Assembly (NCBI GenBank): GCA_021825295.1
Contig: JAKAHV010000030.1
Span: forward strand, 1-39,809
Direction: 5' to 3'
Origin: Nitrospirota bacterium
Lineage (GTDB): Bacteria > Nitrospirota > Thermodesulfovibrionia > Thermodesulfovibrionales > JdFR-88
DNA: 39,809 nucleotides
Shown: positions 16,951-26,931 of the stretch, piece after piece
How positions within the stretch are numbered: the first letter of the stretch is position 1
How the letters are laid out: each line of letters begins with the position of its first letter
Made by a program: the position numbers and the translations under genes
The notes under the pieces: model-generated
Told to the model about the DNA's origin: nothing
What the model saw: only the letters and a program-made list of their open reading frames with translations
Databases searched by the model: none

Positions 16951-17832
16951 TCAGATTTTAATTTTTAGCAGCCTCGCAAGGAGATCTTCTATCGGGTAAG
17001 CCCCGGAGAGGGTCTTTACTTTCATATCGGCCTCCCGCAAAAGGGAGATTGCCTTTTCGAAGCCCCCCGGCGGAAGACCGGGCCTTGAAAATGAAATTTC
17101 CCTGTTGAGGGCCCCCAGGAGCATTACGAGCTCGTGCTGCGCCCTGAACTCCCTGGCCAGACTGAAAACCCTGTCGGCGTCTTTTGCGCCAAGGGCGCGC
17201 ACAAGGTCAAACGCGTTATGCGCGGACATGTCCCTCGTAAGCTGCCTGACGTCTTCCATCTCTATGACGGATTTGCCGATAAGCGCGAGTTTCTTCAGCT
17301 CCGAGGCTATAAGCCCCGGCTCGGACGAATAATTGTCCTCCAGGTAGGACACCACTTCATTTGAAAGCGAAAATCCCTCGCCGGAGGCCTTTTTTCTTAT
17401 CCACATGGGCAGCTCCCGGGGGCTTATGGACAGGGGCAGGAGTTTCAATCTTATTTCTTGCCCCGGCGCCGTGAAACCCTGCGGGGCCTTTTTTGCGTTC
17501 ATCAGCATGAACAGAAGGCTTTGGGCCTCGGGATTTGCGGCATAGGAGAGGACTTTTCTAATCCCCTCCGCCCTGACTTCCTCTAAGCTTTCGATTATCA
17601 CTACCTTCCGTCCGCCCAGAAACGGGACCGACCGGAGGGCCTCGATCACGGACTCCACGGAAAACCCGTCGCCGCCCGCATCAAAGCCCTCCAGGGCGAA
17701 TTCCGCGGCGGCCTGCGGCACGGTCCTTTTTACCATGAGCTTCGTCTCGTAGAGCAGGTAAGGGTCCGCGCAAAAAGCCAGGTAAAGGGGTTCGGGAAAC
17801 CCCTTTTTAAGCTCATCAAGAAAGGTCCTCAT
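16951..17832 (-). CDS. holA: DNA polymerase III subunit delta
   Basis: Clamp-loader delta subunit, which opens the sliding clamp during replication. The 293-residue protein has the weakly conserved family layout: an N-terminal F-x-D-E-L segment, P-Y-L-L-Y-E (about 24-29), V-P-F-L-G-G-R-K-V-V-I-I (about 69-80), a middle L-x-x-E-L-K-K-L-A-L segment, and a helical collar domain with L-V-R-A-L-G. No Walker motifs are present, as is usual for delta. Position after leuS and lptE is a widely conserved order. It is the last gene of the long minus-strand run and starts 9 bp after the lptE stop. Confidence 0.85.
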   Translation of the reverse strand: MRTFLDELKKGFPEPLYLAFCADPYLLYETKLMVKRTVPQAAAEFALEGFDAGGDGFSVESVIEALRSVPFLGGRKVVIIESLEEVRAEGIRKVLSYAANPEAQSLLFMLMNAKKAPQGFTAPGQEIRLKLLPLSISPRELPMWIRKKASGEGFSLSNEVVSYLEDNYSSEPGLIASELKKLALIGKSVIEMEDVRQLTRDMSAHNAFDLVRALGAKDADRVFSLAREFRAQHELVMLLGALNREISFSRPGLPPGGFEKAISLLREADMKVKTLSGAYPIEDLLARLLKIKI

Positions 17833-17841
17833 GCCGCCCCG

Positions 17842-18345
17842 TTATTTTAAAGGCACCAGCAGGCCGGAGACTATCTGCGACGCAAGATTCTGCATGCCGG
17901 ACTGGACGGCAAGCTGCCTTTGGGCAAAGACCTCATTCAGTGCGCCCTGGGATGAGAAGGTGATTATGAACGGGGTGGACCCGGGAAGGACAACTTCCTT
18001 TCCGTCCGCGCCCCTGAAGATAAACCTGCCCGCAATCGTCACCTGGTATGCGGTAAAGGACTGGTTCGCCTCCGACACGCCGGACAGCGTGAACTGTGTG
18101 AGGTTGCCGTAAATCATGTTCCGGGAGTTCTGGTCCACATTTATGCCCTGCTTCATCAGCTCGTCAGAGAGAGCGGAGATCAGCACCTGGGAAAGCCCCG
18201 GCTCCATGGACTTGTTTTTAATCGGGCCGATCCTTACGCTTTCTACCAAAAGGCCCTTCCTCCCGGCAAACGTATAGCCGCACCCGGAAAGCGAAAGCAT
18301 CCCTAAAAGCAAAACGGCAACTATAGCGAAACTAAAAGACTTCAT
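17842..18345 (-). CDS. lptE: LPS-assembly lipoprotein LptE
   Basis: Outer-membrane lipoprotein that plugs the LptD barrel and helps insert lipopolysaccharide. The 167-residue protein has a signal with lipobox L-S-G-C followed by G-Y-T-F, the typical LptE start, then [15 protein letters not shown] and a final L-V-P-L-K. Sequence conservation in this family is low. The call rests on the lipobox-GYTF start, length and position between leuS and holA. Its ATG overlaps the leuS stop by 4 bp, so translation is probably coupled. LptD is not in the window. Confidence 0.85.
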   Translation of the reverse strand: MKSFSFAIVAVLLLGMLSLSGCGYTFAGRKGLLVESVRIGPIKNKSMEPGLSQVLISALSDELMKQGINVDQNSRNMIYGNLTQFTLSGVSEANQSFTAYQVTIAGRFIFRGADGKEVVLPGSTPFIITFSSQGALNEVFAQRQLAVQSGMQNLASQIVSGLLVPLK

Positions 18346-20876
18346 CGGGCCACTATGTTTACGAGTTTCCCCTTCACGGCAAAGACGTTTTTGATGTCCT
18401 TGCCAACGATAGCCTCTTTTATCCTGGGCTCCGACAGCGCCATGTCCTTTATCTCCTCGTCCGTGAGCCCCGGGGACACCATGACCCTGGCTCTCACCTT
18501 CCCGTTTATCTGAACAACCAGTTCGACCTGCTCCTCCCTTGCCGCGTCCTCGTCGTACTCCGGCCAGCGCTCAAGGTGAATGTCCGAAGCCATGCCGAGG
18601 GCCTCCCAGAGCTCCTGTGCCATGTGCGGGCAGAAAGGGGCCAGCAGCAGGAGCATCTTCTCCACCGCGAACCGCAACTGCCATGCATCCTCCGGGCCGG
18701 AAGGGGCAAAGGCCGTAATCGCGTTCACAAGCTCCATCATCGCAGCTATGGCGGTATTGAAATGGTATTCCCGCTCGATGTCCCGGGTGACGCGCATTAT
18801 TGTCTGATGGGTCTTTCTGACAAGCGGCTGCGTCTTTTCGCCGGGTTTAAAGGCCGGGGCCTGCGCCTTCAGTATCTCCAGATTGTCGTAGACAAAGTTG
18901 AATATCCTCTGGAGGAACCTGTAGGCGCCCTCCACGCCCTTTTCGGACCATTCCAGGTCCCGTTCCGGCGGGGCGGCGAAGAGCGAGAAAAGCCTGGCCG
19001 TATCCGCCCCGTAGGTCTTTATGAGCTGGTCCGGGTCTACGATGTTCCTCTTGGACTTGGACATCTTCTCGGTCCTTCCCCGCTCGACCGGACTGCCGCA
19101 CCTGGAGCACCTGTCGCGCTCCACCTCAAAAGGGTAAAGCCATCCGTGCTCCGGGCAGCGTATAGTTTCCATGCAGACCATTCCCTGCGTAAGGAGCCTT
19201 TCGAAAGGCTCGGATATGGGGGTGAACCCGAGGTCCCTTATGACCCGCATGAAAAACCTCGAATACAGAAGATGCAGGACGGCGTGCTCCACGCCGCCCA
19301 CGTACTGGTCCACCGGCATGTAGTATGCGATGTCCGCCTTGTCCAGGGCGGTCCCGCCGGCCTTGGAACAGTAGCGCGCATAATACCAGGAGGAGTCGAC
19401 AAACGTGTCCATCGTGTCCGTCTCACGCCTGGCCCTGCCTCCGCATGAAGGGCAGCTCACGTTTATGAAGTCCTCCGCCTCGGCCAGCGGAGAGCCCCCT
19501 TTGCCCGTAAACCGGACGTCCTCCGGGAGGACCACCGGCAGGTCTTTTTCAGGGACGGGCACCACGCCGCAACGTTGGCAGTATATCATTGGGATGGGAG
19601 TGCCCCAATAGCGCTGGCGCGAGATCCCCCAGTCCCTCAGCCGGTAGTTTATGACGCGCCTGCCTCTTGCCTTCGCCTCGATGTATTCCGAGATTTTCCG
19701 GCGGGCCTCCGCGCTGGAGAGCCCTGAAAATGGACCACTTTCCACAAGCACGCCGTCATCCTCGAAGGCCCCCTCCGGCAACGCCTGGGCCTCCTTCGCG
19801 TCCCCGAGCCTTATAACGGTCTTTAGCGGAAGGCCATATTTTTGGGCGAACTCGAAATCCCGCTGGTCGTGGGCAGGCACCGACATTATCGCTCCAGTGC
19901 CGTATTCCATGAGAACGAAATTGGCCACGTATATGGGGATCCTTTCGTCATTCACGGGGTTTATGGCGTAATGCCCCGTGAAGAGCCCGTGCTTTTCCTC
20001 CATCTTGCCGTAATGCTCGCGTATCTTTTCGAGCGCCTCCCTGCCGGCTTTATTGCCCGCTTCGAAGAATTTCTCCGCCATCGGGTGTTTCGGGGCAAGA
20101 CAGACGAACTTTGCCCCAAAAAGCGTGTCCGCCCGGGTGGTGAAGACCAGTATTTCGTCCCGGCTGCCCTCCACAGGAAACGAGATCTCCAGGCCCTCGC
20201 TCCGGCCTATCCAGTTTTTCTGCATGACGCGGACCTTTTCGGGCCATCCGGAAAGGTTTTCCAGGGCGGCCAAAAGCTCGTCCTCGTAGGCGGTGATGCG
20301 CAGGAACCACTGCTCCAGCTCCTTCTGCACGACAACGCTTTCGCAGCGCCAGCACCTCCCGTCGATTACCTGCTCGTTGGCAAGCACGGTGGCGCATGAG
20401 GGACACCAGTTGACGAAAGAAGCCTTTCTGTATGCCAGGCCCTTTTCGAACATCTTCAGGAAGAACCACTGGTTCCACCTGTAGTACTCCGGCTCGCAGG
20501 TGGCGACCTCCCTGCTCCAGTCGTATGAGAGCCCAAGCCTTATAAGCTGCTTTTTCATGTAGGCTATGTTGTCATGGGTCCAGCGCGCAGGATGCACCCC
20601 TTCCTTTATGGCCGCGTTCTCGGCCGGCAGCCCGAAGGCGTCCCAGCCCATCGGATGCAGCACGTTAAACCCGCGCATCCTTTTGTAGCGGGCTATCACG
20701 TCTCCTATCGCGTAGTTTCTCACATGCCCCATATGGATCCTGCCCGAGGGGTAGGGAAACATCTCCAGCGAGTAAAATTTTGGCCGCGCGTCCGGGTCGC
20801 TCCTGTACAGGTCGCTTTGGGCCCATACGGCCTGCCACTTAAGCTCCACTTCCTCAGGCTGGTATTTTCTTTTCAC
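18342..20876 (-). CDS. leuS: leucyl-tRNA synthetase
   Basis: Charges tRNA(Leu). The 844-residue class I synthetase has the HIGH-type motif H-M-G-H in [13 protein letters not shown], the editing domain in the middle (T-T-R-A-D-T-L-F-G), and K-M-S-K-S-K in the C-terminal part. Two Cys pairs (C-x2-C) occur in the zinc-like modules. The C-terminal anticodon-binding region ends V-N-I-V-A-R. The start is GTG, with GGAGGTC about 11 nt upstream. A TATAAT without a good -35 box lies at about 20946-20951 in the secretin 3' end, a weak candidate internal promoter. Confidence 0.97.
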   Translation of the reverse strand: MKRKYQPEEVELKWQAVWAQSDLYRSDPDARPKFYSLEMFPYPSGRIHMGHVRNYAIGDVIARYKRMRGFNVLHPMGWDAFGLPAENAAIKEGVHPARWTHDNIAYMKKQLIRLGLSYDWSREVATCEPEYYRWNQWFFLKMFEKGLAYRKASFVNWCPSCATVLANEQVIDGRCWRCESVVVQKELEQWFLRITAYEDELLAALENLSGWPEKVRVMQKNWIGRSEGLEISFPVEGSRDEILVFTTRADTLFGAKFVCLAPKHPMAEKFFEAGNKAGREALEKIREHYGKMEEKHGLFTGHYAINPVNDERIPIYVANFVLMEYGTGAIMSVPAHDQRDFEFAQKYGLPLKTVIRLGDAKEAQALPEGAFEDDGVLVESGPFSGLSSAEARRKISEYIEAKARGRRVINYRLRDWGISRQRYWGTPIPMIYCQRCGVVPVPEKDLPVVLPEDVRFTGKGGSPLAEAEDFINVSCPSCGGRARRETDTMDTFVDSSWYYARYCSKAGGTALDKADIAYYMPVDQYVGGVEHAVLHLLYSRFFMRVIRDLGFTPISEPFERLLTQGMVCMETIRCPEHGWLYPFEVERDRCSRCGSPVERGRTEKMSKSKRNIVDPDQLIKTYGADTARLFSLFAAPPERDLEWSEKGVEGAYRFLQRIFNFVYDNLEILKAQAPAFKPGEKTQPLVRKTHQTIMRVTRDIEREYHFNTAIAAMMELVNAITAFAPSGPEDAWQLRFAVEKMLLLLAPFCPHMAQELWEALGMASDIHLERWPEYDEDAAREEQVELVVQINGKVRARVMVSPGLTDEEIKDMALSEPRIKEAIVGKDIKNVFAVKGKLVNIVAR

Positions 20877-20955
20877 AGGGACAAAAGACCTCCAGAAACT
20901 GAAAAATTATACTCTGCCGGCATCAAACGGAACTGCCATCTGGTATTATAGAATG

Positions 20956-22668
20956 TCAGTGGGTTTTTTTGCTTTCAGCCAGGGCCTTTTTAACAAGCCT
21001 CACCCTGTCTTCGAACTCCCTCTTCAGGTTTTCGGCCTCCCTGCGGCTCTTTATGACGTGAGGGGTGACCATGAGGATCAGCTCCGTCCTGTCGACCGAC
21101 TCTGTAGTGGTGGAAAAGAGGTAGCCCAGCACCGGAATCCTGCTCAGGAAAGGGATCCCGGTGCGTTTGAAATTCCTCGTCTCGTTTATGAGCCCGCCGA
21201 TAAGAAGCGTCTGGCCGTTTTGAACGCTGGCCTCGGTGGAGGCCCGCCGCACGTCGAACCCCTGAAAATTCTGCCCCGCAACCGGCACCACCTGCCCGAT
21301 CTGGCTCACCTCCTGTTCGATATCCAGGGTGACCTTGTCCCTGTCCGTTATATGTGGCCGCACATTCAGTATGGTGCCGATCATCTTGTAGCGTATCTGC
21401 CCGGCGGCAACCAGGGTATTGCTGATAGCGGTGCTCGGCTGCTGAAACAGGCCGGTGGCTATCGGGATTTCGCTGCCCACGAGTATCCTGGCAGTCTTGC
21501 CGTCCATGGCCAGTATCTGAGGACTAGCGAGGACATTGACCTTGCTTTGCGTGGCCAGGCTGCTCAATGCGGCGGCCACGGCCAATGGGTTCGTCGTCGA
21601 AATGGCGGCGGAAAACCCGTTCGAGAGCTTTGCAAAAGGCTCTCCGTTTGGCCCTATGCCCACGTTGCCCTGGCTGAACCCTCCCGAGGCCGTGTACTTG
21701 GAACCGGTGTTCTTCAGCACCCATTCCAGGCCAAACTGCGTTTCGTCTGAAAGCTGCACCTGCATGACCAGGACTTCAATCAGGACCTGCCTGGCGGGCA
21801 CATCGATGTCCCTAAGCAGCTTCAGGACCCCGAGGTAAACCGCCGGCGCGCACCTGATTACAAGCGCGTTTATGCTGTCATATGGAGAGACGCTGAGCAT
21901 CCGGCCGCGGCCGCCCGGTCCCGGATGATATATCCTGCTGATGATGCCTGCCAGTTTGCCGGCCTCGCCGTTTTGCACATGGTAGACATAGGTGGCCGGC
22001 AAGTCCTCCATCCGTCCGCTTACATCGACCGCACCCATTATCTGCCTGAAACTCCGGAGGGCGCGCGGAGGCGCCGATACTATCAGCAGGTTGTCCGGCC
22101 CGTAAATCATCGTCTGCGCCTCCGGCGGAATGAGACCGCGTATGCGGTCCGCCGCCTGGGCCCATTTGACGTGCCGCAGGGGGATAAGCCCGGTAACGCG
22201 GCGGCCGCTCAGGACGGCGCAGCCCGGCGCCGCCCCCGTCTGCTCCGGGACAATCCTGTATGCCGTGCCATAACGCTCGGCCTTGAGCCCGTTTATATCG
22301 AGTATCGCCTGGAAGACACCGAAGAGGTCCCCCGCGGGCACGCCCCCGTAAGACTCTATCGTCATGGTCCCCGTAATCCCCGGCGCAACCGCAAAATCCC
22401 TGCCCAAGGCCGCTCCAAACACCCGGGCCACCACGGAGACATCCGCGTTTTCAAAATCCATAATCGCGTAGCTCCGCCCGTCCCCGCCCTGCTCCATCCT
22501 TATGCTCTCCCGGCCGGCTGTTGCCGTCCAAACAAGGGGCGGGGTTGTCCCGTTTTGAACGGCCGGAGAGACGGCCGGCCCTGATTTGGACGGCAACAGT
22601 CGGCCCGTTGGCGCACAGGAAAATGCCATCAAAAGCACGAAAACAGAAACGGCAGCAGCCCTGTTCAA
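20956..22668 (-). CDS. secretin, GspD/PilQ-type outer-membrane pore, probable lipoprotein
   Basis: A 570-residue secretin. Residues 1-18 form a signal ending in M-A-F-S-C, a possible lipobox. N-domains follow (an STN/N0-like part about 65-130 with N-A-D-V-S-V-V-A-R-V-F, then N1/N2-type parts with I-P-L-R-H-V and Y-V-Y-H-V-Q-N). The C-terminal secretin core includes V-L-I-E-V-L-V-M-Q-V, V-L-A-S-P-Q-I-L, and the signature G-I-P-F-L-S-R-I-P-V-L-G-Y-L-F. The start is TTG with AGGTGG 6 nt upstream. No other type II secretion or pilus genes are seen, so its machine is unknown. Confidence 0.88.
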   Translation of the reverse strand: MNRAAAVSVFVLLMAFSCAPTGRLLPSKSGPAVSPAVQNGTTPPLVWTATAGRESIRMEQGGDGRSYAIMDFENADVSVVARVFGAALGRDFAVAPGITGTMTIESYGGVPAGDLFGVFQAILDINGLKAERYGTAYRIVPEQTGAAPGCAVLSGRRVTGLIPLRHVKWAQAADRIRGLIPPEAQTMIYGPDNLLIVSAPPRALRSFRQIMGAVDVSGRMEDLPATYVYHVQNGEAGKLAGIISRIYHPGPGGRGRMLSVSPYDSINALVIRCAPAVYLGVLKLLRDIDVPARQVLIEVLVMQVQLSDETQFGLEWVLKNTGSKYTASGGFSQGNVGIGPNGEPFAKLSNGFSAAISTTNPLAVAAALSSLATQSKVNVLASPQILAMDGKTARILVGSEIPIATGLFQQPSTAISNTLVAAGQIRYKMIGTILNVRPHITDRDKVTLDIEQEVSQIGQVVPVAGQNFQGFDVRRASTEASVQNGQTLLIGGLINETRNFKRTGIPFLSRIPVLGYLFSTTTESVDRTELILMVTPHVIKSRREAENLKREFEDRVRLVKKALAESKKTH

Positions 22669-22785
22669 GAAACCACCTATAGGTTCTTCCTATGTCAAAA
22701 ATAGAAAAATGTAATCTAACACAAGCGGGACATTTTTTGGGGGAAAATCTTCAATTATTTCAATAGTATTTAAAAGGTTTGCTTT

Positions 22786-22826
22786 AAAAAAGGCCGCTTT
22801 GGGCCCGGCGGGACGGCTGCTGTCCG
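22786..22826 (-). terminator. weak terminator-like structure after mlaD
   Basis: On the minus strand, GC-rich inverted repeats (GCGGAC...GTCCCGC, then GGCC-loop-GGCC) precede six T residues just after the mlaD stop. The final stem is only 4 bp, so termination would be partial. It marks a 158-bp gap in the otherwise packed run. Confidence 0.35.
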
Positions 22827-24299
22827 CTAAAGCTTCGCGGGGGAGACGGCAAAGAGGTATTTCAGGTCCTCGTCCTCGAACCGGAGGCCGCCGCCCACAT
22901 AAGGGCCGCTCCAATGGGCGTTGAGCGGATTGTCCCAACCGGCATTGAGATAGATATGCTTGAAGAGGAAGTATTGTCCGCCCAGCCGCAGATGGGCGTG
23001 CTTGGCAAAGGCCTCCTTGGCCGAAAAATCCCATGCGTCAATGGAGAGTTTGAGCCTGTCGTTGAGGAAGAACTGGTCCGCGCCAACGCCAAAGGTATTG
23101 TCCGTGACGCCGATGCGAAGCGCCGAATTTTCGAACCTGCGCGCGAACTGCCCCAGGAATTCTATGTCCGAATGGACGTTCTCCGAGGTCGTATCGATCT
23201 CGTTTGTCTGGGGATTGAAGACCTGTATCTTGTCTATCCTGGCGATGGGATTGGAGACCACGCCAAATATATAGTACTTGTCGGGCTTCGGCTGGAGGGT
23301 AAGCAGGAACTGTCCTTCGCCGCCGCTGCCCCTGGTGAGATAGTTGCCCTGGAAGTCGAGGTAGACCTTGAAGCGGTTGATGGCCCCGAACGTGTCCTTC
23401 AGGCCCTTCACGCTGCTGTTTAGGTTGTTGTAAAGGGTCTTGTCGGTCAAAAGCTTGCCAAGTGTGCCCTTGCCCTGCTGCAGGCCGGCGGTTATCTGGC
23501 TTGTGCTGTTGATGATGGATTCGATGCCGGGCTTGCTCTCCTTGACCAGATTTTTGACCTGCGTGCTCGTCTCCCTTATGTTACTGATAAGGCTCGGCGC
23601 CTCCTGCCGCAAGGTCTGGGAGAGGTCCCTGAGGTTGGCAAGCATCTCCGTTATATTCTTGTCGTTTTTCCGCGCCATGCCCTTGACCGTGGTTATGAGC
23701 GAGTTGACGTTGTCGAGGGCGGTCTTTATCCTCTCATTGTCTTCGACAACGGCGGTATTGACGTTTCCGGTGATCTTCTGGACATTGTTGATCGCGGTCT
23801 TAAGGGATTGTATCTGCTCCGGCGAGAGCACCTCGTTTACCTTGCCCACGACCTTGGTCAGCGAACCCGAGAGGTCCGAAAGCTTCCTCATGAGGTCGTC
23901 GACGCTGACGCTGGCGACAACGTGTGTGATGGTCTGCCCGTCCTTGAGCACGGGGGGTTTGGAGCCGGTCTCGATATCCAGGTATTTCTCTCCCAGAAGC
24001 CCCATCGAACTGATGCTCGCCTGGGCGTCCGAGTAGAGGACGACGTTGCGGTTTATCCTCAGCTTGAGCTTTGCCATGCCGTCCACCAGGGTAATGTCCT
24101 CTATGTATCCGGCGTCCACGCCGGCCACCAGTATCTTGCTCTTCGTGTCGAGCCCGCTTACATTGTTGAAGTAGACGTACAGGACGTAGCCGGGTTTTTT
24201 CAGCCATGCCAGCCCCCCGACCCAGAACGTCATGAGTGACAGCAGTCCTATCACTATCAGGGCAAATATGCCGACCTTCAATTCGGTCGTCATCTTCAT
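22827..24299 (-). CDS. mlaD: MlaD-type MCE-domain protein with C-terminal barrel-like domain
   Basis: Substrate-binding component of a phospholipid (Mla-type) ABC transporter in the periplasm. The 490-residue protein has one N-terminal membrane segment (about 9-31), an MCE domain (about 36-115: V-Y-F-N-N-V-S-G-L, A-G-V-D-A-G-Y-I, G-L-L-G-E-K-Y-L-D-I), and a long helical middle rich in N, S, T, L and V. Residues about 315-490 have alternating aromatic patterns such as F-L-L-T-L-Q-P, H-L-R-L-G-G-Q-Y-F-L-F and P-Y-V-G-G-G-L-R-F, as in outer-membrane barrels. Usual MlaD is about 180 residues. It overlaps mlaF by one base. Confidence 0.88.
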   Translation of the reverse strand: MKMTTELKVGIFALIVIGLLSLMTFWVGGLAWLKKPGYVLYVYFNNVSGLDTKSKILVAGVDAGYIEDITLVDGMAKLKLRINRNVVLYSDAQASISSMGLLGEKYLDIETGSKPPVLKDGQTITHVVASVSVDDLMRKLSDLSGSLTKVVGKVNEVLSPEQIQSLKTAINNVQKITGNVNTAVVEDNERIKTALDNVNSLITTVKGMARKNDKNITEMLANLRDLSQTLRQEAPSLISNIRETSTQVKNLVKESKPGIESIINSTSQITAGLQQGKGTLGKLLTDKTLYNNLNSSVKGLKDTFGAINRFKVYLDFQGNYLTRGSGGEGQFLLTLQPKPDKYYIFGVVSNPIARIDKIQVFNPQTNEIDTTSENVHSDIEFLGQFARRFENSALRIGVTDNTFGVGADQFFLNDRLKLSIDAWDFSAKEAFAKHAHLRLGGQYFLFKHIYLNAGWDNPLNAHWSGPYVGGGLRFEDEDLKYLFAVSPAKL

Positions 24300-25054
24300 C
24301 AGGCGTTTATCCCCTCTATCTTTATCGGCCCCTGCGAGCTGCCGGTTATGAACTGTTTTGTCAGGGGGTTTGTGGTGTTCCTGATCCCTTCCGGGGTGCC
24401 CGTCTCCACGATCCTTCCTTCATAGAGAAATGCGATGCGGTCTGCTATCTTGTAGGCGCTGTGCATGTCATGGGTTATCGCGACCGATGTGACAAGCAGA
24501 TCCTCGCGCATCTTTATTATAAGGTCGTTGATGACGTCCCCCATGATGGGGTCTATCCCGGTGGTAGGTTCGTCATAAAGCAGTATCTGAGGCTGGTGCG
24601 CAATAGCCCGCGCAAGGCCAACGCGCTTGCGCATGCCGCCGGAAAGCTCGGAGGGCATGAGATCCTCGATGCCCGTAAGCCCCACGAGCCGGAGCTTCTC
24701 GATTGCCACCTGCCTGGCCTCCGAGGCCCTCATGCCGCTTCTTAAAAGAGCGAAGCTCACGTTCTCCCACACAGCCATCGAGTCAAACAGGGCGGCACCC
24801 TGAAAGAGCATTCCGAATTTCTTCCTCACCTCGTACAGATGTTTGGCGTCAAGCCGCGTGATATCTGTGCCGTCCACGAGGACGGAGCCCTTATCCGGCT
24901 TAAGAAGCCCTATTATATGCTTCATTAGCACGCTTTTTCCAGAGCCGCTGCCCCCTATGACGACCATGCTCTGCCCGTCCTCCACCAGGAGGTCAACGCC
25001 TCTGAGCACCTGATGGCTGCCAAAAGACTTGTGCAGGTCCCTGATTTCTATCAT
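24299..25054 (-). CDS. mlaF: Mla-type ABC transporter ATP-binding protein
   Basis: Cytoplasmic ATPase of the phospholipid transporter. The 251-residue protein has Walker A G-G-S-G-S-G-K-S, Q-loop F-Q-G-A-A-L-F-D-S-M, signature L-S-G-G-M-R-K-R, Walker B L-L-Y-D-E-P-T-T-G, and the switch His in T-H-D-M. The L-S-G-G-M-R-K-R signature is typical of the MlaF/Mkl branch. It overlaps mlaE by 4 bp and mlaD by 1 bp, so the three are surely co-expressed. No mlaC or mlaB is present in this operon. Confidence 0.95.
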   Translation of the reverse strand: MIEIRDLHKSFGSHQVLRGVDLLVEDGQSMVVIGGSGSGKSVLMKHIIGLLKPDKGSVLVDGTDITRLDAKHLYEVRKKFGMLFQGAALFDSMAVWENVSFALLRSGMRASEARQVAIEKLRLVGLTGIEDLMPSELSGGMRKRVGLARAIAHQPQILLYDEPTTGIDPIMGDVINDLIIKMREDLLVTSVAITHDMHSAYKIADRIAFLYEGRIVETGTPEGIRNTTNPLTKQFITGSSQGPIKIEGINA

Positions 25055-25824
25055 TTCAGCAGCCAGGCCGTGAGGAAGTAGTCGGAGATCAGTATGGTCA
25101 TGAAGGATATGACGACCGCCCCCGTGGTGGCCTTGCCCACCCCTTCGGCCCCGCCTTCGGTGTAAAAGCCCCGATGGCAGCAGACTATGGCGATGCCGGC
25201 GCCGAAAAAGGCAGACTTCGCAAGCCCGCCGAAGATGTCGTTCAGCTCAAGGTAGTTCCATGCCCTGTGCCAGTAGAGAGCGGAGCTCATCCCGAAAAGC
25301 CAGACGGCTATGGCATAGCCGCCCAGGATGCCCAGCATGTCCGCGATTACAGTCAGGGATGGAAGCACTATTGCGGACGAAACGAACCTGGGGACTATCA
25401 GGTATTTGACAGGGTTCGTGGCCAATGTCTCCAGCGCGTCTATCTGCTCCGTGACCCTCATGGTGCCAAGCTCCGCCGCCATCGCAGCCCCCGCCCTGCC
25501 CGCCACCACCAGACCGGTAAGCACCGGCCCCATCTCCCTGGTCATCGAAAGCGAGACGACCGTGCCCACCAGGGCCTCGGCGCCGAAGCGCTTGAACCCG
25601 GTGAATGTCTGCAGCGCCAGGACCATCCCGGTAAAGACGGCCGTTATCGCCACAACGGGCACGCTCTTTACCCCGATCTCCATGACCTGCTTGAACGTGT
25701 TTTTTATTTCGTATGGCGGCAGCAGCAACTCCTTCAGGGTCTCCGCAAACAGCAGAAGCATGCTGCCCATGACCGCCGTGAACCTGATTATCCTGGAGCC
25801 CAGGGCCTCAATGAAACGGGTCAC
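25051..25824 (-). CDS. mlaE: Mla-type ABC transporter permease
   Basis: Inner-membrane permease of the MlaE family. The 257-residue protein has the family segments F-T-G-M-V-L-A-L-Q, T-R-E-M-G-P-V-L-T-G-L-V-V-A-G-R-A-G-A-A-M-A-A-E-x-G (split here only for notation), and A-L-x-T-L-A-x-x-P-V-x-Y-L-x-x-P-R. About five hydrophobic segments are present. The late G-F-Y-T-E-G-G-A-E-G-V-G loop is also typical. It overlaps alr by 4 bp at its 5' side, continuing the packed operon. Confidence 0.94.
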   Translation of the reverse strand: MTRFIEALGSRIIRFTAVMGSMLLLFAETLKELLLPPYEIKNTFKQVMEIGVKSVPVVAITAVFTGMVLALQTFTGFKRFGAEALVGTVVSLSMTREMGPVLTGLVVAGRAGAAMAAELGTMRVTEQIDALETLATNPVKYLIVPRFVSSAIVLPSLTVIADMLGILGGYAIAVWLFGMSSALYWHRAWNYLELNDIFGGLAKSAFFGAGIAIVCCHRGFYTEGGAEGVGKATTGAVVISFMTILISDYFLTAWLLK

Positions 25825-26927
25825 TCGAAGCGCCTCCTCGCTCTCCCGCCAAGCGAGGTCATAACCTCGTAGGGGTTGGTGGCGGCCCAGTCCGCTAACT
25901 CCCGGATCGAAAGCCCGCCTCCAAGGAGTATGACCTCGTCCCCCTCCGAGACATCCCTTATGCCGGTTACGTCAAGCATCGTGACATCCATGCAGACCCT
26001 GCCGGCCACCGGCGCCCTCCGGCCCCTCACAATGGCACACGCCCTGTTGGAGAAGGCCCTGAGATACCCGTCCGCGTACCCCACGGGTATGACTGCTATG
26101 GTGGAGCGCCTCGCGGTCACGAAGGTCCTGTCATAGCTTACCGGCTGTCCCTTGCCAAACCTCTTTACCAGTATTATCCGCGTTTTGACTTCCATGACCG
26201 GCTTCAGGGCAAAGGAAGCGGGGGCCGCAGGCGCGGAAAACGGCAAGGCGCCGTAAAGCAGAAGCCCGACCCTGAGCGCATCCATGCCGGCCTCCGGCAG
26301 AAGAAGCGATGAGGCGCTGCTAGAGATATGGGCAAGGGGCTTGATTCCCCTGCCGGCAAGCTGCTGCCGGATGGAGTTGAACCTTTCAAGCTGCAGGCGG
26401 GCAAAATCCAGCCCCCCCTTGCCGGGCTGGACCTCCGAAAAGTGGCTCATCAGGCCGCGCAGGCGGAGCCCCGGCAATGACGCGATATCGCAGATATCGG
26501 CCAGCGTATCTTTTCCCTCCCCGGAAATGCAAAAACCCATCCTCCCCATCCCGGTGTCCACCTTGACGTGCACGTCCAATTGCCTGCCCCTTCTGCGGGC
26601 CTCGCGCGAAAAGCGTTTTGCGGATTTAAGCGAATGGACGACCGGGATAAGGTCCAGGTCGAAAAAAGGCCCGGGCTCACCGTCAAAAAGCACCAGGACA
26701 GGGGATTTTATGCCCGCCGCCCTGAGTTCCTCCGCCTCCGAGGCATAGGCCACCGCAAGGGCGAAAGCGCCCTGCCTCTCAAGGGTTTTAGACACTTCCA
26801 CTGCGCCATGGCCATAGGCGTCGGCCTTGACGACGGCTATGACGGAGCCGCCTGAAAGTGATTCCACGGTCCTCAGATTATGGCGAAGCGCCTCAAGGTC
26901 TATCTTCGCCTCCGGTCCTCTTTCCAT
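25821..26927 (-). CDS. alr: alanine racemase
   Basis: PLP enzyme converting L- to D-alanine for peptidoglycan. The 368-residue protein has the PLP-binding lysine in V-V-K-A-D-A-Y-G-H-G (Lys34), the G-M-G-R-M-G segment, H-I-S-S-S-A-S, the catalytic-tyrosine loop S-Y-D-R-T-F, V-G-Y-A-D-G-Y, and G-R-V-C-M-D. The length is usual. The start codon ATG is 4 bp after the TatA-like stop, and its stop overlaps mlaE, so it is embedded in an envelope-biogenesis run. Confidence 0.96.
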   Translation of the reverse strand: MERGPEAKIDLEALRHNLRTVESLSGGSVIAVVKADAYGHGAVEVSKTLERQGAFALAVAYASEAEELRAAGIKSPVLVLFDGEPGPFFDLDLIPVVHSLKSAKRFSREARRRGRQLDVHVKVDTGMGRMGFCISGEGKDTLADICDIASLPGLRLRGLMSHFSEVQPGKGGLDFARLQLERFNSIRQQLAGRGIKPLAHISSSASSLLLPEAGMDALRVGLLLYGALPFSAPAAPASFALKPVMEVKTRIILVKRFGKGQPVSYDRTFVTARRSTIAVIPVGYADGYLRAFSNRACAIVRGRRAPVAGRVCMDVTMLDVTGIRDVSEGDEVILLGGGLSIRELADWAATNPYEVMTSLGGRARRRFE

Positions 26928-26931
26928 TCAG

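Noticed and set aside
18576..19448. 290-codon plus-strand frame opposite leuS
   Set aside because: It is antisense to highly conserved synthetase sequence including the K-M-S-K-S motif and has no ribosome-binding site.
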